DNA of 64,000 bases from NCBI GenBank assembly GCA_025517465.1, contig JAOPKE010000008.1:1-64000 (forward strand). The letters run 5' to 3'. Positions 35,025 to 43,906 of this stretch are shown one piece after another. A program made the position numbers and the translations under genes. The notes below the pieces were generated by a model. It did not search any database and was not told where the DNA came from. It saw only the letters and a program-made list of their open reading frames with translations. Source of the DNA: Halobacteria archaeon HArc-gm2 (GTDB lineage Archaea > Halobacteriota > Halobacteria > Halobacteriales > Haloarculaceae). The number at the start of each line of letters is the position of its first letter. The first letter of the stretch is position 1.

Positions 35025-37205
35025 ATGGGCGTGTTCGACTTTCTCCCCGGTCGGGGTGGGGACGGCGAGGGGGCATCGTCGTCCGAAGACGGCTCGACCG
35101 ACGGGGAGGGGGCAGGGGGAACCGACCGAATCGAAGACCTGACAGCGGCGGACTTTCGCGAGCGCGCCGAGACGCTGGCGAAGCGTTCGGACGTGCCGAC
35201 GCTGGATTTCACCGTCGACTCGCTGGCGGCGCTCGACGACCTGGCGACCGGGTCGGCGGGCGGCATCGGCGAGGTCGCCTACGGCAGCTACCTCGGCGAG
35301 ACCATCGTCCGCGAGTACGGCGGCGAGTGGACCGACGAGGACGGCTGGCAGGTGGCCGTCGCGCTGGCCGACGACCGGACGACCGTCGCCGTCTTCGACG
35401 CCGCAGGGATGTCCATCGAAGGCGACCCCGTCTTCAGCAAGGTCGCGGCCCGACTGGAGGCCGAGGGCGCGGTGCGGATGCCCGACGTCCCCGGAAGCCC
35501 GCCGGACCCCGAGGAGGCAGCCCCGAAACGAGACGTGAGGACCGACTCGACGGCGAGCGATGCGGGCAGCGAACCCGCGACCGACAGCGTGGTCACCGAC
35601 GATCCGGCGGGCGACGAAGCGGACGACAGTCCGGCCAGGGACGAGGACGGCGGTACGGCCGACGACGCCACGATCGAGGCCGACGTCACAGTTGAGGACA
35701 GCGCCGCTGTCGAGGCCGACGCCGGATCTGGCGACGTCGGGGGGCCCGAGACGGACGTCGGGGCCGACATCGAGGACGACGCGGACCCGACGGGAATCGA
35801 CGGCGTCGGTTCGGACGACGTGGCGTTCGGCATCGACGACGGCACGGCCGGCGACGACGATGACGACACCGACGACCGAACCAGCGTCCTGCCCTTCGGC
35901 GGGTCGAGCGACGCGACGGGATCCGACACCGAGGACGACTCCGAAGCGTCGGTGACGACCGACGACGGCCCGTCGGAACTGGCGACCGACGACGAGACCG
36001 GTGCCTCCGCGGGGCTCGCGGAGGAGGTTGCCAGCCAGGTAGCCAGCGACTCGGCCGTCGGCGGCGTGGCGCCGGAGGACGACGAAGAGTCGTCGGGAGA
36101 CGACGACGCGCCGGGCATCGACGTGGGCGCTTCGAGCACCACCACGGACGACGCGACCGACGAGAGCGGACCAGCCGGGAATAGTTCAGTCGGGAACAGT
36201 TCAGCCGGGAATAGTTCAGTCGGCAACAGTCCAGTCGGGAACAGTCCAGCCGGGAACAGTTCAGCCGGGAGCGATCTGGATGGCGCCGCCTCCGCGAACG
36301 CCGCCGCGCCCCGTGGCGACACCGACGGGGAGGACGAGCCGACGGCGCCGAAACGGTACGTCCTCCGGGAGACCGCGGAGGAACTCGCGGACGGCTGGCC
36401 GTCGCGGGACCTCGACTTCACGCCCGCGTCGCTGCCCAGGCTGGATACCTTCGTCGAGGAGCAGTGGGACGGTCGGTTCCGCGCGAGTAGCCTGGCCGAC
36501 CGGACTGTCGACCACGAGGACACCGGCGACCCGCTCGCCCAGCTCGGCACCTACTACGCCGAGGTGCTCGTCCGATGGCTCGACGGCGAGTGGATCGCCA
36601 CCGACGACGGCGAGGGCGCCATCGAGGTGCCGGACGTCGGCGAGAAGGTCCAGCGGGTCGCCGTCTTCGACGTCGCCCGGGAGTGTCTGATCCCGCCGTC
36701 GACGTTCGCCTACCGCTACGACGCGCTAGTCAACCGACTGTACGCCGACGAGGAAGCCGTCAGCGACGGCCGCGCCGACGTGTTCGACGACGACCGCGCC
36801 TCGCTCACCTCCTCGGACGTTATCACCCAGTTCGCCGACACGGCCGACGAGTTCGTCGAGTCCTGGCCGAAGTACCCGCTCGACTACTCGCCGCGGTCGG
36901 TCCGGGCGCTCGACGAGATCGCCCAGCGCCAGACCAGGGACTGGGACCCGAGCGGCGTCCCCCTGGCCGAGGGCACCGACCCCGAGTCGCTGCGCCTGAC
37001 CGCGCGGGCGACGGCCGCCGGCGCCTACTTCGCAGCCGTCCTGGTCAGACACCGGGACGCCCAGTGGCGGATCGACGGCGACGACGTCGAACTGGTCGTC
37101 GCCCGGCCCGCCGGCGAGCGAACGGTCGACCCCGTCGCCACCGCCGCCGACGCGCTTCGCGGCCGGGGGAGCTTCCTCGATACGTACGGGCGCCTCGACG
37201 ACTGA
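35025..37205 (+). CDS. Large acidic protein with three repeated domains
   Basis: A 726-residue protein. Three related alpha-beta units occur at about residues 40-145, 445-555 and 600-705; each begins with a phrase like LDFTVDSLAALDDLA, LDFTPASLPRLDTFV or LDYSPRSVRALDEIA and holds a GEWxxDDG-type turn. They resemble DUF3806-type domains. Between the first and second lies about 280 residues of very acidic low-complexity sequence that includes six DNA-level 15-bp repeats coding GNSSA/V-type pentapeptides. No signal peptide. Probably a cytoplasmic scaffold or binding protein; its role is unknown. Flanked by a repeat element and a permease. Confidence 0.85.
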   Translation: MGVFDFLPGRGGDGEGASSSEDGSTDGEGAGGTDRIEDLTAADFRERAETLAKRSDVPTLDFTVDSLAALDDLATGSAGGIGEVAYGSYLGETIVREYGGEWTDEDGWQVAVALADDRTTVAVFDAAGMSIEGDPVFSKVAARLEAEGAVRMPDVPGSPPDPEEAAPKRDVRTDSTASDAGSEPATDSVVTDDPAGDEADDSPARDEDGGTADDATIEADVTVEDSAAVEADAGSGDVGGPETDVGADIEDDADPTGIDGVGSDDVAFGIDDGTAGDDDDDTDDRTSVLPFGGSSDATGSDTEDDSEASVTTDDGPSELATDDETGASAGLAEEVASQVASDSAVGGVAPEDDEESSGDDDAPGIDVGASSTTTDDATDESGPAGNSSVGNSSAGNSSVGNSPVGNSPAGNSSAGSDLDGAASANAAAPRGDTDGEDEPTAPKRYVLRETAEELADGWPSRDLDFTPASLPRLDTFVEEQWDGRFRASSLADRTVDHEDTGDPLAQLGTYYAEVLVRWLDGEWIATDDGEGAIEVPDVGEKVQRVAVFDVARECLIPPSTFAYRYDALVNRLYADEEAVSDGRADVFDDDRASLTSSDVITQFADTADEFVESWPKYPLDYSPRSVRALDEIAQRQTRDWDPSGVPLAEGTDPESLRLTARATAAGAYFAAVLVRHRDAQWRIDGDDVELVVARPAGERTVDPVATAADALRGRGSFLDTYGRLDD
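36177..36269 (+). repeat. 15-bp in-frame tandem repeat (6 copies)
   Basis: Units GGGAAYAGTYCAGYC repeat at 15-base spacing from 36177 to 36266, plus a GGG remnant. Each encodes a GNS(S/P)(A/V) pentapeptide within the linker of the acidic protein. The variation is at third positions and one Ser/Pro site. Confidence 0.9.
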
Positions 37206-37274
37206 CTGGCGCACGCAGTCCCGTCGATAGCCCGAATCCCCACCTTTTTCGTCGCTGCGGGCGCCTCATCTGAC

Positions 37275-39185
37275 GTGCCACTCGCAGCCGTCACGCCGGA
37301 GATGGCCTTCGTCTTCGCGCTCGTGGTGGCCTCGCTCGTCCTCTTCGCCACGGAAGTCGTCCCCGTCGACGTCACCGCCATCGGCGTGATGGTCGCGCTG
37401 TTACTCGCCGAGCCGGTCACCGTCATGCTGGCCGACGCTGGCCTGATCGCTGGGCCGCTGTACGTCCTCCACCAGCCCGGCGACGACATCTCGCCCGTCA
37501 GTCAGGGCCTCTCGGGCTTCGCCTCCACAGCGACCATCACCGTGCTGGCGATGTTCATCCTCTCGGCCGGCGTCCAGCGCACTGGCGTCATCCAGGTGCT
37601 CGGTTCGAAGGTGGCGAGTTTCACCGGTGACGACGAAGGGCGCCAACTCGGGGCGACCATCGGCCTCGTGGGCCCCATCTCCGGGTTCATCAACAACACC
37701 GCCGCCGTCGCCATCCTGCTGCCGATGGTCACCGACCTCGCCCACGAGGGGCGCACCTCGCCGTCGAAGCTCCTCCTGCCCCTCTCGTACGCCTCGATGT
37801 TCGGCGGGACGCTCACCCTCATCGGGACGTCGACGAACATCCTCGCGAGCGAACTCGCCGGCAACCTGGCACGGCAGAACCCGGCCCGTTACGGCGCGCT
37901 CCGCGAGTTCACCATGTTCGAGTTCACCCAGCTCGGCGTCATCGTGCTCGTCGTGGGCTCGGTGTACCTCATGACCGTCGGCCGGTGGCTGACGCCCGCT
38001 CGCATCAAGCCCGATTCCGACCTCACCGAGGAGTTCGAGATGGCCGACTACCTCACCGAGGTGGTCGTCCGCGCGGACTCACCGCTGGTCGGCGACACCG
38101 TCCGCGACGCGCTCATGGCGACCGACCTCGACATCGACCTCGTCCAGCTGATCCGCGACGAGGAGGTGTTCCTCGAACCGCTCGGTCCGAGGGTCATCCG
38201 GGCCGGCGACGTGTTCGCGCTCCGGACCGACCGCGACACCCTCGTCGAGTTGCTCGACACCGAGGGGCTCGACATCGTCCCCGACGCCATCCTCGACGAG
38301 GACGACCTCGAGGCCGCCGAGGAGCGCCAGAACCTCGTCGAGGTGGTCGTCTCCCCCGGCTCCTCGCTCGTCGGTAACTCGCTGGTCTCCGCCAGCTTCC
38401 GCCAGCGCTACGACGCTTCCGTCCTCGCAATCCGCCGCGGCGGCGAACTCATCCGCCGCCGGATGGACGAGGCCGCCCTCCGCGTCGGCGACACGCTGCT
38501 GGTCCAGGGGACCGCCGACAGCATCGACCGGCTGAACAACAACCCCAACTTCATCGTCGCCCAGGAAGTCGAGCGACCGGACTTCCGGCAGTCGAAGATT
38601 CCCGTCGCCGTCGGCATCGTGGCGCTGGTCGTCGGCCTCGCCGCGGTGACGCCCATCCCCATCGTCGTCTCCGCGCTCGCCGGCGCGCTCGCGATGGTGC
38701 TGACCGGCACGCTCCGGGCGACCGAGCTGTACGACTCCATCCAGTGGGACGTCATCTTCTTGCTCGCCGGTGTCATCCCGCTCGGGCTGGCGCTCCGGGA
38801 GACCGGCGGCGCAGGCCTGATCGCCGACCTGCTGGTGCTGGCCGCGCCCGCCCTGCCGGCGATGGTCGTCCTCGGCCTGGTGTACGTCGTCACCGCGCTG
38901 TTGACCAACGTCATCTCCAACAACGCCAGCGTCGTCCTGATGATCCCCGTCGCCGCGGAGGCCGCCGTCCAGCTCGGCGCCAACGCCTTCGCGTTCATCC
39001 TGGCGGTGACCTTCGCCGCGTCGACGGCGTTCATGACGCCCGTGGGCTACCAGACCAACCTCTTCGTCTACGGTCCCGGTGGCTACCGATTCATGGACTA
39101 CGTCAAAGTCGGGGCGCCGCTGCAGGCGATCTTCGCGGTGGTGACGACTGTGGGAATCGCCTACTTCTGGGGCCTGACGCCCTAG
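37275..39185 (+). CDS. SLC13/DASS-like permease with two RCK_C domains
   Basis: A 636-residue membrane transporter starting at GTG. Two SLC13-type halves each carry a substrate-loop signature: GPISGFINNTAAVAILLPMV with GGTLTLIGTSTNI in the first half, and LTNVISNNASVVLMIPVA in the second. Between them sit two cytoplasmic RCK_C (TrkA-C) domains starting at TEVVVRADSPLVGDTVRD and VEVVVSPGSSLVGNSLVS. Such proteins move sodium with sulfate, phosphate or dicarboxylates, and RCK_C domains bind nucleotides or ions as regulators. Substrate unresolved. Confidence 0.92.
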   Translation: MPLAAVTPEMAFVFALVVASLVLFATEVVPVDVTAIGVMVALLLAEPVTVMLADAGLIAGPLYVLHQPGDDISPVSQGLSGFASTATITVLAMFILSAGVQRTGVIQVLGSKVASFTGDDEGRQLGATIGLVGPISGFINNTAAVAILLPMVTDLAHEGRTSPSKLLLPLSYASMFGGTLTLIGTSTNILASELAGNLARQNPARYGALREFTMFEFTQLGVIVLVVGSVYLMTVGRWLTPARIKPDSDLTEEFEMADYLTEVVVRADSPLVGDTVRDALMATDLDIDLVQLIRDEEVFLEPLGPRVIRAGDVFALRTDRDTLVELLDTEGLDIVPDAILDEDDLEAAEERQNLVEVVVSPGSSLVGNSLVSASFRQRYDASVLAIRRGGELIRRRMDEAALRVGDTLLVQGTADSIDRLNNNPNFIVAQEVERPDFRQSKIPVAVGIVALVVGLAAVTPIPIVVSALAGALAMVLTGTLRATELYDSIQWDVIFLLAGVIPLGLALRETGGAGLIADLLVLAAPALPAMVVLGLVYVVTALLTNVISNNASVVLMIPVAAEAAVQLGANAFAFILAVTFAASTAFMTPVGYQTNLFVYGPGGYRFMDYVKVGAPLQAIFAVVTTVGIAYFWGLTP

Positions 39186-39233
39186 GAGAACGGTGAATCG
39201 AGACTACAACTGACGAAATCACCACAAACAAAA

Positions 39234-39381
39234 GAAAGCCCCCGGGCGGTCACGGCGCTTCGCGCCGTTTCCTCGGGAGAGCTTGCTCTCCCGGCGGTCG
39301 CTGGCTGCGAACGCCGCTGCGCGCGGCCTTCGGCCGTGCTTGCGGGTTCTCGCTCAGCGACCGCCCGGCCCCTTTCATTCC
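39234..39381 (-). repeat. Dispersed structured element, single arm I
   Basis: GAAAGCCCC begins the arm and GGCCCCTTTCATTCCTACC ends it. CGGGCGGTC and GACCGCCCG form the closing stem. Inside are perfect hairpins ACGGCGC-ttc-GCGCCGT (39252-39268) and CGGGAGAGC-tt-GCTCTCCCG (39274-39293). It lies between the permease stop and the tRNA-Pro promoter region. Strand as for arm B. Confidence 0.75.
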
Positions 39382-39466
39382 TACCCGGCGTTGATCGTGT
39401 CGGTCGGTGTCGTGGACTGACCCGCAACGAAACGCTTTACCTTGCGAGGGATGCATGTGTTAGTGC

Positions 39467-39537
39467 GGGACCATGGGTTAGTGGTATACTTCGAGCCTTG
39501 GGTGCTCGTGACCCCGGTTCGAATCCGGGTGGTCCCA
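39467..39537 (+). tRNA. tRNA-Pro (TGG)
   Basis: Complete cloverleaf: acceptor GGGACCA/TGGTCCC with discriminator A at 39537, T8 at 39474, an anticodon stem CGAGC/GCTCG closing loop CTTGGGT with anticodon TGG, and T-arm CCCGG TTCGAAT CCGGG. No CCA and no intron. A TATA-like CTTTACC lies about 25-30 bases upstream. The 3' end is repeated 118 bases downstream. Confidence 0.95.
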
Positions 39538-39670
39538 CTGAACTTTTCGCGCCGCTCACTTGCGAGCGGCGCGTAGGTGAAGCGAGCCCCGGATTCGAAC
39601 CCTGGAAGTCGCAGCGGCCGAACGGAGTGAGGCCGACCGTCTTCCTCCGGTGAGGATCCGGGTGGTCCCA
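39523..39670 (+). repeat. tRNA-Pro 3'-end direct repeat, attachment-like
   Basis: The last 15 bases of tRNA-Pro, ATCCGGGTGGTCCCA (39523-39537), recur exactly at 39656-39670. Between them lie a 10-bp hairpin CGCGCCGCTC...GAGCGGCGCG (39548-39573) and, inverted, CCCGGATTCGAACC (39588-39601), which is the complement of the tRNA T-arm. This is the footprint of an integration/excision or template-switch event at a tRNA gene. Confidence 0.7.
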
Positions 39671-39701
39671 TCCGCTTTTCAGAGCAACATGGACCGAGAA
39701 G

Positions 39702-39929
39702 TCACGAAGAGTCGATAGCGGCGTCGAGGCGGTCGCGGTCACGCCCGCGGAGTCGTTCGACAGCGTCCTTGGCCGTTTCGGCTTCCGCTTCCGACAGAAG
39801 GCCGGCGACGTCGTCTGGATCGGGGCAGCGCGTTATCCGTCGGAGCATCTCTTCCATCGTCTCGTCGTCCTCCCTGTGGGCTCGAAGCCACTCGTAGTAC
39901 TCCTCAGAGATGTGGATGTCCTCACCCAT
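39702..39929 (-). CDS. VapB-like small antitoxin-type protein
   Basis: A 75-residue protein whose N-terminus, GEDIHISEEYYEWLRAHRED and DETMEEMLRRIT, resembles the haloarchaeal VapB/DUF7557 antitoxin pattern (ISEEAYE.LK.H...ESFSD). The C-terminus is highly charged. No PIN-domain toxin gene is next to it; the neighbouring sequence at 39950-40260 is a decayed gene. It may be an orphan antitoxin or a small DNA-binding protein. Confidence 0.7.
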   Translation of the reverse strand: MGEDIHISEEYYEWLRAHREDDETMEEMLRRITRCPDPDDVAGLLSEAEAETAKDAVERLRGRDRDRLDAAIDSS

Positions 39930-39949
39930 GCGATCTATTCAGTGATATT

Positions 39950-40260
39950 GGTCAAAGAGTTTTCTGGTGGGACCTCCGGCACCCTGACCGGCCCACCAAG
40001 TATGAGGTGAAATCGACGGCGACGTCTATCGGACAGAAGTATAACAGTGACGGGCGCTTCCGAGTCTGGAAGGGTCAGACACGGTCGCTCATCGCCTCAG
40101 ATGCGAATGCCGTCGCGTGGTACGCGTTCGTACTGCTGGACGAGGAGAACGCACAGATCCGGATTCAGCGCAAGAAGCCCTCGACGGTCAATGCGATCGT
40201 TCAGGAATGCGGTGGTGGAATCGATCTGGACACGAAACGATGGGGCGACGGCGCGAGTTG
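39950..40260 (+). pseudogene. Decayed gene, truncated and frameshifted
   Basis: In one frame a protein-like run appears: FWWDLRHPDRPTKYEVKSTA, then GRFRVWKGQTRSLIASDANA and WYAFVLLDEENAQIRIQRKK, ending STVNAIVQECGG. Near 40215 the likely continuation (WNRSGHETMGRRRELL) lies two frames over, so a small indel has split it. No start codon with upstream homology is visible, so the 5' end is missing. I recall haloarchaeal proteins of this general type without known function. It lies just after the VapB-like gene and the tRNA-Pro scar. Confidence 0.6.
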
Positions 40261-40290
40261 CTACGGGCGTCTGGGAAACCAGGCGGCGTC

Positions 40291-40632
40291 TCAGACGACG
40301 ACGATGGTCGCAGCGAAGCACCAGAGGACAATTCCGAGGAGGTAGAACGTGAGGATCACTCGATTGTTCGTTGGGAGTGAGGATCCGACGTACAGCGGTG
40401 ATGTGGAGGAATCCACCTCCGTATAGTTGCTTTGTCCACCGTCTCCACCGCCATCCATCGTCATGGCCGGGCCGGTCCCAGTCCGTGCGTGGAGAACGGA
40501 GAACACGAACAGAGACGCAACGAGCAGCAGGACGATGGCTCGCCCGGAGAGATACGCGAGTGGAACGACCGTTACGCCCGCTGCAACAACGGTGTACGCG
40601 AGGAGAGCGGCGGCGAGCGCGTGTCGGTCCAT
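40291..40632 (-). CDS. Small membrane protein, three helices
   Basis: A 113-residue membrane protein with helices around residues 5-22, 28-46 and 92-112 and a soluble Gly/Ser/Thr-rich loop between (DGGGDGGQSNYTEVDSSTSP). The loop is probably extracellular. No motif. It overlaps the end of the decayed gene on the other strand. An AT-rich tract around 40655-40690 upstream may hold the promoter. Function unknown. Confidence 0.7.
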   Translation of the reverse strand: MDRHALAAALLAYTVVAAGVTVVPLAYLSGRAIVLLLVASLFVFSVLHARTGTGPAMTMDGGGDGGQSNYTEVDSSTSPLYVGSSLPTNNRVILTFYLLGIVLWCFAATIVVV

Positions 40633-40987
40633 GGATCATTGCGATAGGAGGTGGCCAAAAGTTTTGTGGAGAGACCGACGTTTATTCGGTGACGAGCTCT
40701 GATTCAGCCGGTGGGAGACGGCGTCGATTACACGGCCCCCCTGTTTCCGTCTCTCCCGTGTCGACGTCCGCAAGGAGAGCCTGTCATTCCCGGACCGCTG
40801 ATCCCGATACGAGACGCACGAGCGGTAGAAGAGACTGAACTGGCCGGGTAGCGATGGAACCGGCAACGAGCTGGTTCGCTCTCCCGCGTGTTGGAGCGGC
40901 TCCAGGCACATCGAATTGACGTGACCCGTACGCCTGTCCACCGCTCGACCCCCAACCCACTTCTCTACCCGTCCCAAACACCGACCA
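40633..40987. other. Intergenic region
   Basis: About 355 bases with mixed composition, no gene and no clear repeat. I see nothing definite in it beyond possible promoters for the flanking divergent genes. Confidence 0.35.
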
Positions 40988-41500
40988 ATGACCGAACCGG
41001 ACGACCCGGACCTCACGGTCGACGAGTTCGTCGACTACTGCCGGACGCAGGCGGGCCTGCTCTCGGGGCACATCGAGACCATCGGGACCGAAGCCGACGA
41101 GTTGCTGGACGAGATCGACGCGGAGATGGTCGAGATCCGCGAGCAACTCGACGACGGGGACGGGTCGGTCCAGCGCACGAGCGCGCCCGAATCGACGGCC
41201 GGGCCGGACGAACCGGAGGAGACTGGCGTCGACGTCGCGGCCCTGGAGGAGCGCGAGGCAGACCTGGCGTCGAAACAGAAGTTGGTCGAGGCCAAGCAGG
41301 CGCGGATGCGGGCCTATCAGGATCTGGCCGCCGGCTACACCGCGCTGGCCGGGGAACTAGAGTCCGAGGCGGGAGATGGCCAGGCGGCGATGACGCGGGT
41401 GGTGGAGTTCGAGGCCGAGGAGGACGCGCCGGCGTACTTCGAGGAGCAGACCGTGCTGGAGGCCGCCGTGGAATCGGCCGACGACAACGGCGAGGCGTAA
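40988..41500 (+). CDS. Coiled-coil acidic protein, unknown
   Basis: A 170-residue, highly acidic protein, mostly helical. Two heptad-like regions (GHIETIGTEADELLDEIDAE and ALEEREADLASKQKLVEAKQ) flank a Ser/Pro/Glu-rich linker. No catalytic or binding motif. Convergent with the next gene. Possibly a structural or regulatory adaptor; function unknown. Confidence 0.72.
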   Translation: MTEPDDPDLTVDEFVDYCRTQAGLLSGHIETIGTEADELLDEIDAEMVEIREQLDDGDGSVQRTSAPESTAGPDEPEETGVDVAALEEREADLASKQKLVEAKQARMRAYQDLAAGYTALAGELESEAGDGQAAMTRVVEFEAEEDAPAYFEEQTVLEAAVESADDNGEA

Positions 41501-41524
41501 GGACGATCGAATCCGACCCAGCGG

Positions 41525-41938
41525 TCAGCCGTGGGCCTCGTGCAACGTGTTCTCGATGGTGATCTGGACGTCGTCGACGGAGGCGGTGACGTCGAGGGCG
41601 ACGAAGACGGCAGCCGAGTCCGCGTGGGCCCGGACGACGATGCCGTGGTCGAGGAACGTGACGAACGTGCCGACCTCGCCGAGCCAGAGCATGTCCGCCA
41701 GCAGGTCGCGTTCGAGGAAGTCGATGTGGTAGTAGTCGAACAGGGAGTCGGCCTCGTCCTCGACGCCGTCGAGGCCGCCGTGTTGCTCGGCCACGTCGTC
41801 GGCGACGTGCAGGAGCTGGTAGGACTGGGCGTCGAACTCCGCGATCACCTGCAGGTCGTCGGCCGCGACCGACTCCAGCGCCTCCGCCAGCGCGTCCGCC
41901 GGTGGGCCGACGATGGTCGACGCTCGCTTGAAGGGCAT
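41525..41938 (-). CDS. DUF7522-like haloarchaeal protein
   Basis: A 137-residue soluble protein, mixed alpha/beta: ALAEALESVAADDLQVIAEF, SYQLLHVADDVAEQHGG, SLFDYYHIDFLERDLLADML and VRAHADSAAVFVALDV. This is the shape of a haloarchaeal family sometimes seen near bacterio-opsin or signalling genes, without established function. It may be a small sensor domain. Codon use is native. The start at 41938 (MPFKRASTIV) is the only sensible one. Confidence 0.72.
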   Translation of the reverse strand: MPFKRASTIVGPPADALAEALESVAADDLQVIAEFDAQSYQLLHVADDVAEQHGGLDGVEDEADSLFDYYHIDFLERDLLADMLWLGEVGTFVTFLDHGIVVRAHADSAAVFVALDVTASVDDVQITIENTLHEAHG

Positions 41939-42075
41939 CGTTCACGATCGATCGCCACGTATCCGGTTAACGGTTGAGCCTATACTGTTAGGAAGTGGCA
42001 GCAGTCCGGTATTCTACCGGCCAGGAGCCGGTCGGCTGTCGACGCCGGTGGATGAACGCGGTGTGGCGAGCGCCG

Positions 42076-43095
42076 TCAGGGGTCCACCGTGACGACGACC
42101 TTCCCCTGGTGTTCGCCGGCCTCGACGTACCGGTAGGCATCCTGCACCTCGTCGAAGCCGAAGGTGCGGTCGACCACGGGCTCCATCTCGCTGGCGGCCA
42201 TGGCCCGGAGCATCCGGTCGAACATGGCGCGGCTGCCGACGCCCATCACGCCCTCGATGGTGAGTGCTTTGCCGAGCGCCGGAGAGGGGTCGACCTGACC
42301 GCCCGGGCCGGCGAGGACGCCGATGAGGTGGACGTGGCCGCCGAACGCTGCGGCGTCGAGCGACTGGTCGAGCGTTCCCACGCCACCGACCTCGACGACG
42401 TGGTCGACGCCGCCGACGCGCTCCTGGACGGCCTGGCCCCACTCCGGGGTCGCCTCGTAGTTGACCGTCTCGTCGGCGCCCAGGTCGCGGGCCCGCTCCA
42501 GTTTCGCGTCGCTGGAGGAGGTGACGACCGTGCTGGCGCCGTGTAACTCGGCGAACTGGAGCGCGAACGTCGAGACGCCGCCGGTCCCCAGCGCGAGGAG
42601 GGACTCGCCGGCACCCAGGTCACCGTCCTCTATGAGGGCGCGCCACGCCGTGAGACCGGCACACGACAGCGTCGCCCCCTGCTCGTAGGAGAGATAGTCG
42701 GGGAGGACGGCGAGGCTCTCGGCGGGGAAGGTGGCGTACTCCGCGAGCGCGCCGTCGACGTTGCCGCCCGTCGAGCGGCCGACCTTCGCCGGGGTGGCCT
42801 CACCCTCGATCCAGTCGGGGGCGAACGGGGTCGCGACCCGGTCACCGGCCGAGAGCCGGTGAACCTCGTCCCCGACCGCGACGACTTCGCCGGCGCCGTC
42901 GGATAGGGGGACCACCGGGAGGTCAGTCTGTGGGTAGAACAGCTCTGAACTGGCGATGGCCAGGTCGCGGTAGTTGAGCGAACAGGCGCGGATCCGGACG
43001 AGCGCCTCGTCGGCGGCCGGCGCTGGTCGGTCGCGTTCGGTCCGCACGACGCCGTCGTAGTCGCTGGTAGCCTCCTGTGCTTCGTACAGTTTCAT
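42076..43095 (-). CDS. Zinc-type alcohol dehydrogenase/quinone reductase
   Basis: A 339-residue medium-chain dehydrogenase. Substrate-domain blocks are SLNYRDLAIASSELFYPQTD and LPVVPLSDGAGEVVAVGDEV; the nucleotide fold has LLALGTGGVSTFALQFAELH followed by TVVTSSSDAKLERARDLGAD. The usual structural-zinc Cys cluster is absent, so it belongs to the zinc-independent quinone oxidoreductase-type branch. NADPH-dependent reduction of quinones or enals is likely but unproven. The ATG at 43095 (MKLYEAQEATSDYDG) is used instead of one nine codons upstream. Confidence 0.88.
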   Translation of the reverse strand: MKLYEAQEATSDYDGVVRTERDRPAPAADEALVRIRACSLNYRDLAIASSELFYPQTDLPVVPLSDGAGEVVAVGDEVHRLSAGDRVATPFAPDWIEGEATPAKVGRSTGGNVDGALAEYATFPAESLAVLPDYLSYEQGATLSCAGLTAWRALIEDGDLGAGESLLALGTGGVSTFALQFAELHGASTVVTSSSDAKLERARDLGADETVNYEATPEWGQAVQERVGGVDHVVEVGGVGTLDQSLDAAAFGGHVHLIGVLAGPGGQVDPSPALGKALTIEGVMGVGSRAMFDRMLRAMAASEMEPVVDRTFGFDEVQDAYRYVEAGEHQGKVVVTVDP

Positions 43096-43182
43096 TCCAC
43101 GTGGAACAAAGGTCTCCCCCATGTTCGGCGTTCCGGTCCGGACGGATGGGTGAACGGACCCGCGCCGGGAGTCGCCAGGAAG

Positions 43183-43785
43183 CTACTCCCGATACCGGTC
43201 GGGGACGTGGTGGTCGACGGACGCGGGGACGTGGCCGGCGACGACCGGGGCGAGGGCGGCGAGTCGGCGCCGCAGGAGCCCGTAGGTGACGCCGATGGCC
43301 AGGGCCGCTGCCGCCGCCCACCGGAACGGGCCGTCGAGGGCGACGAGCAGTGGCGCCCCGAGGCCCACGGCGAGCAGGACGTCCTCGGGGGCGCCGTCGT
43401 AGCGGACCCACCGCTTGGGCCGTCGCCACCGGCCCCTGGCGTGGTCGTAGACGGCGCGGTCCGACCCGTTCTCCCAGGGGCGCAGTTCCAGGCCGCCGCC
43501 GTAGCGGTCCATCTGGCAGTGGAGCGCGGCGCCGGCGAAGAGGAACGCCGCGGCGACCAGCGGCGGCGTCGCCAGGACGAGCGCGAGAGAGCCGACTGCG
43601 ACCGCAGCGATGCCGTAGCCGACCGGGTAGTGCAGCGTCCGCCGGTGGCCGGCGTACAGGTCGAGGTCGGGGAGGACGGCCCCGACCAGCGCACCAGCGA
43701 GCGCGACGGGCGCGAACTCCGGGGCCAGCGCGACCAGCGGCGCCGCGATCGCCAGGCCGGTCAGCGCGTGCGTCGGCAGCATCAT
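43183..43785 (-). CDS. YdjM/DUF457-type membrane hydrolase-like protein
   Basis: A 200-residue integral membrane protein of the metal-dependent hydrolase/LexA-binding type: MMLPTHALTGLAIAAPLVAL, GALVGAVLPDLDLYAGHRRT (D-x-D...H-R pattern), then GAALHCQMDRYGGGLELRPW with a His. About five helices and several conserved His/Asp near the membrane face. A similar protein is at 50450-51049. The enzymatic role is unproven. Start chosen at 43785 where the hydrophobic N-terminus begins. Confidence 0.82.
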   Translation of the reverse strand: MMLPTHALTGLAIAAPLVALAPEFAPVALAGALVGAVLPDLDLYAGHRRTLHYPVGYGIAAVAVGSLALVLATPPLVAAAFLFAGAALHCQMDRYGGGLELRPWENGSDRAVYDHARGRWRRPKRWVRYDGAPEDVLLAVGLGAPLLVALDGPFRWAAAAALAIGVTYGLLRRRLAALAPVVAGHVPASVDHHVPDRYRE

Positions 43786-43906
43786 AGAACGATCGAGGGG
43801 AGTGAGCGAAATAAGGTCGTCGGCGGTCGCCGTCCAGAAGGCCACCGAGACGGTCCGCGGCGAACTCCGGGAGCGCCGCGCCGGCCTTCGCGTGGTCGGA
43901 ACGACC

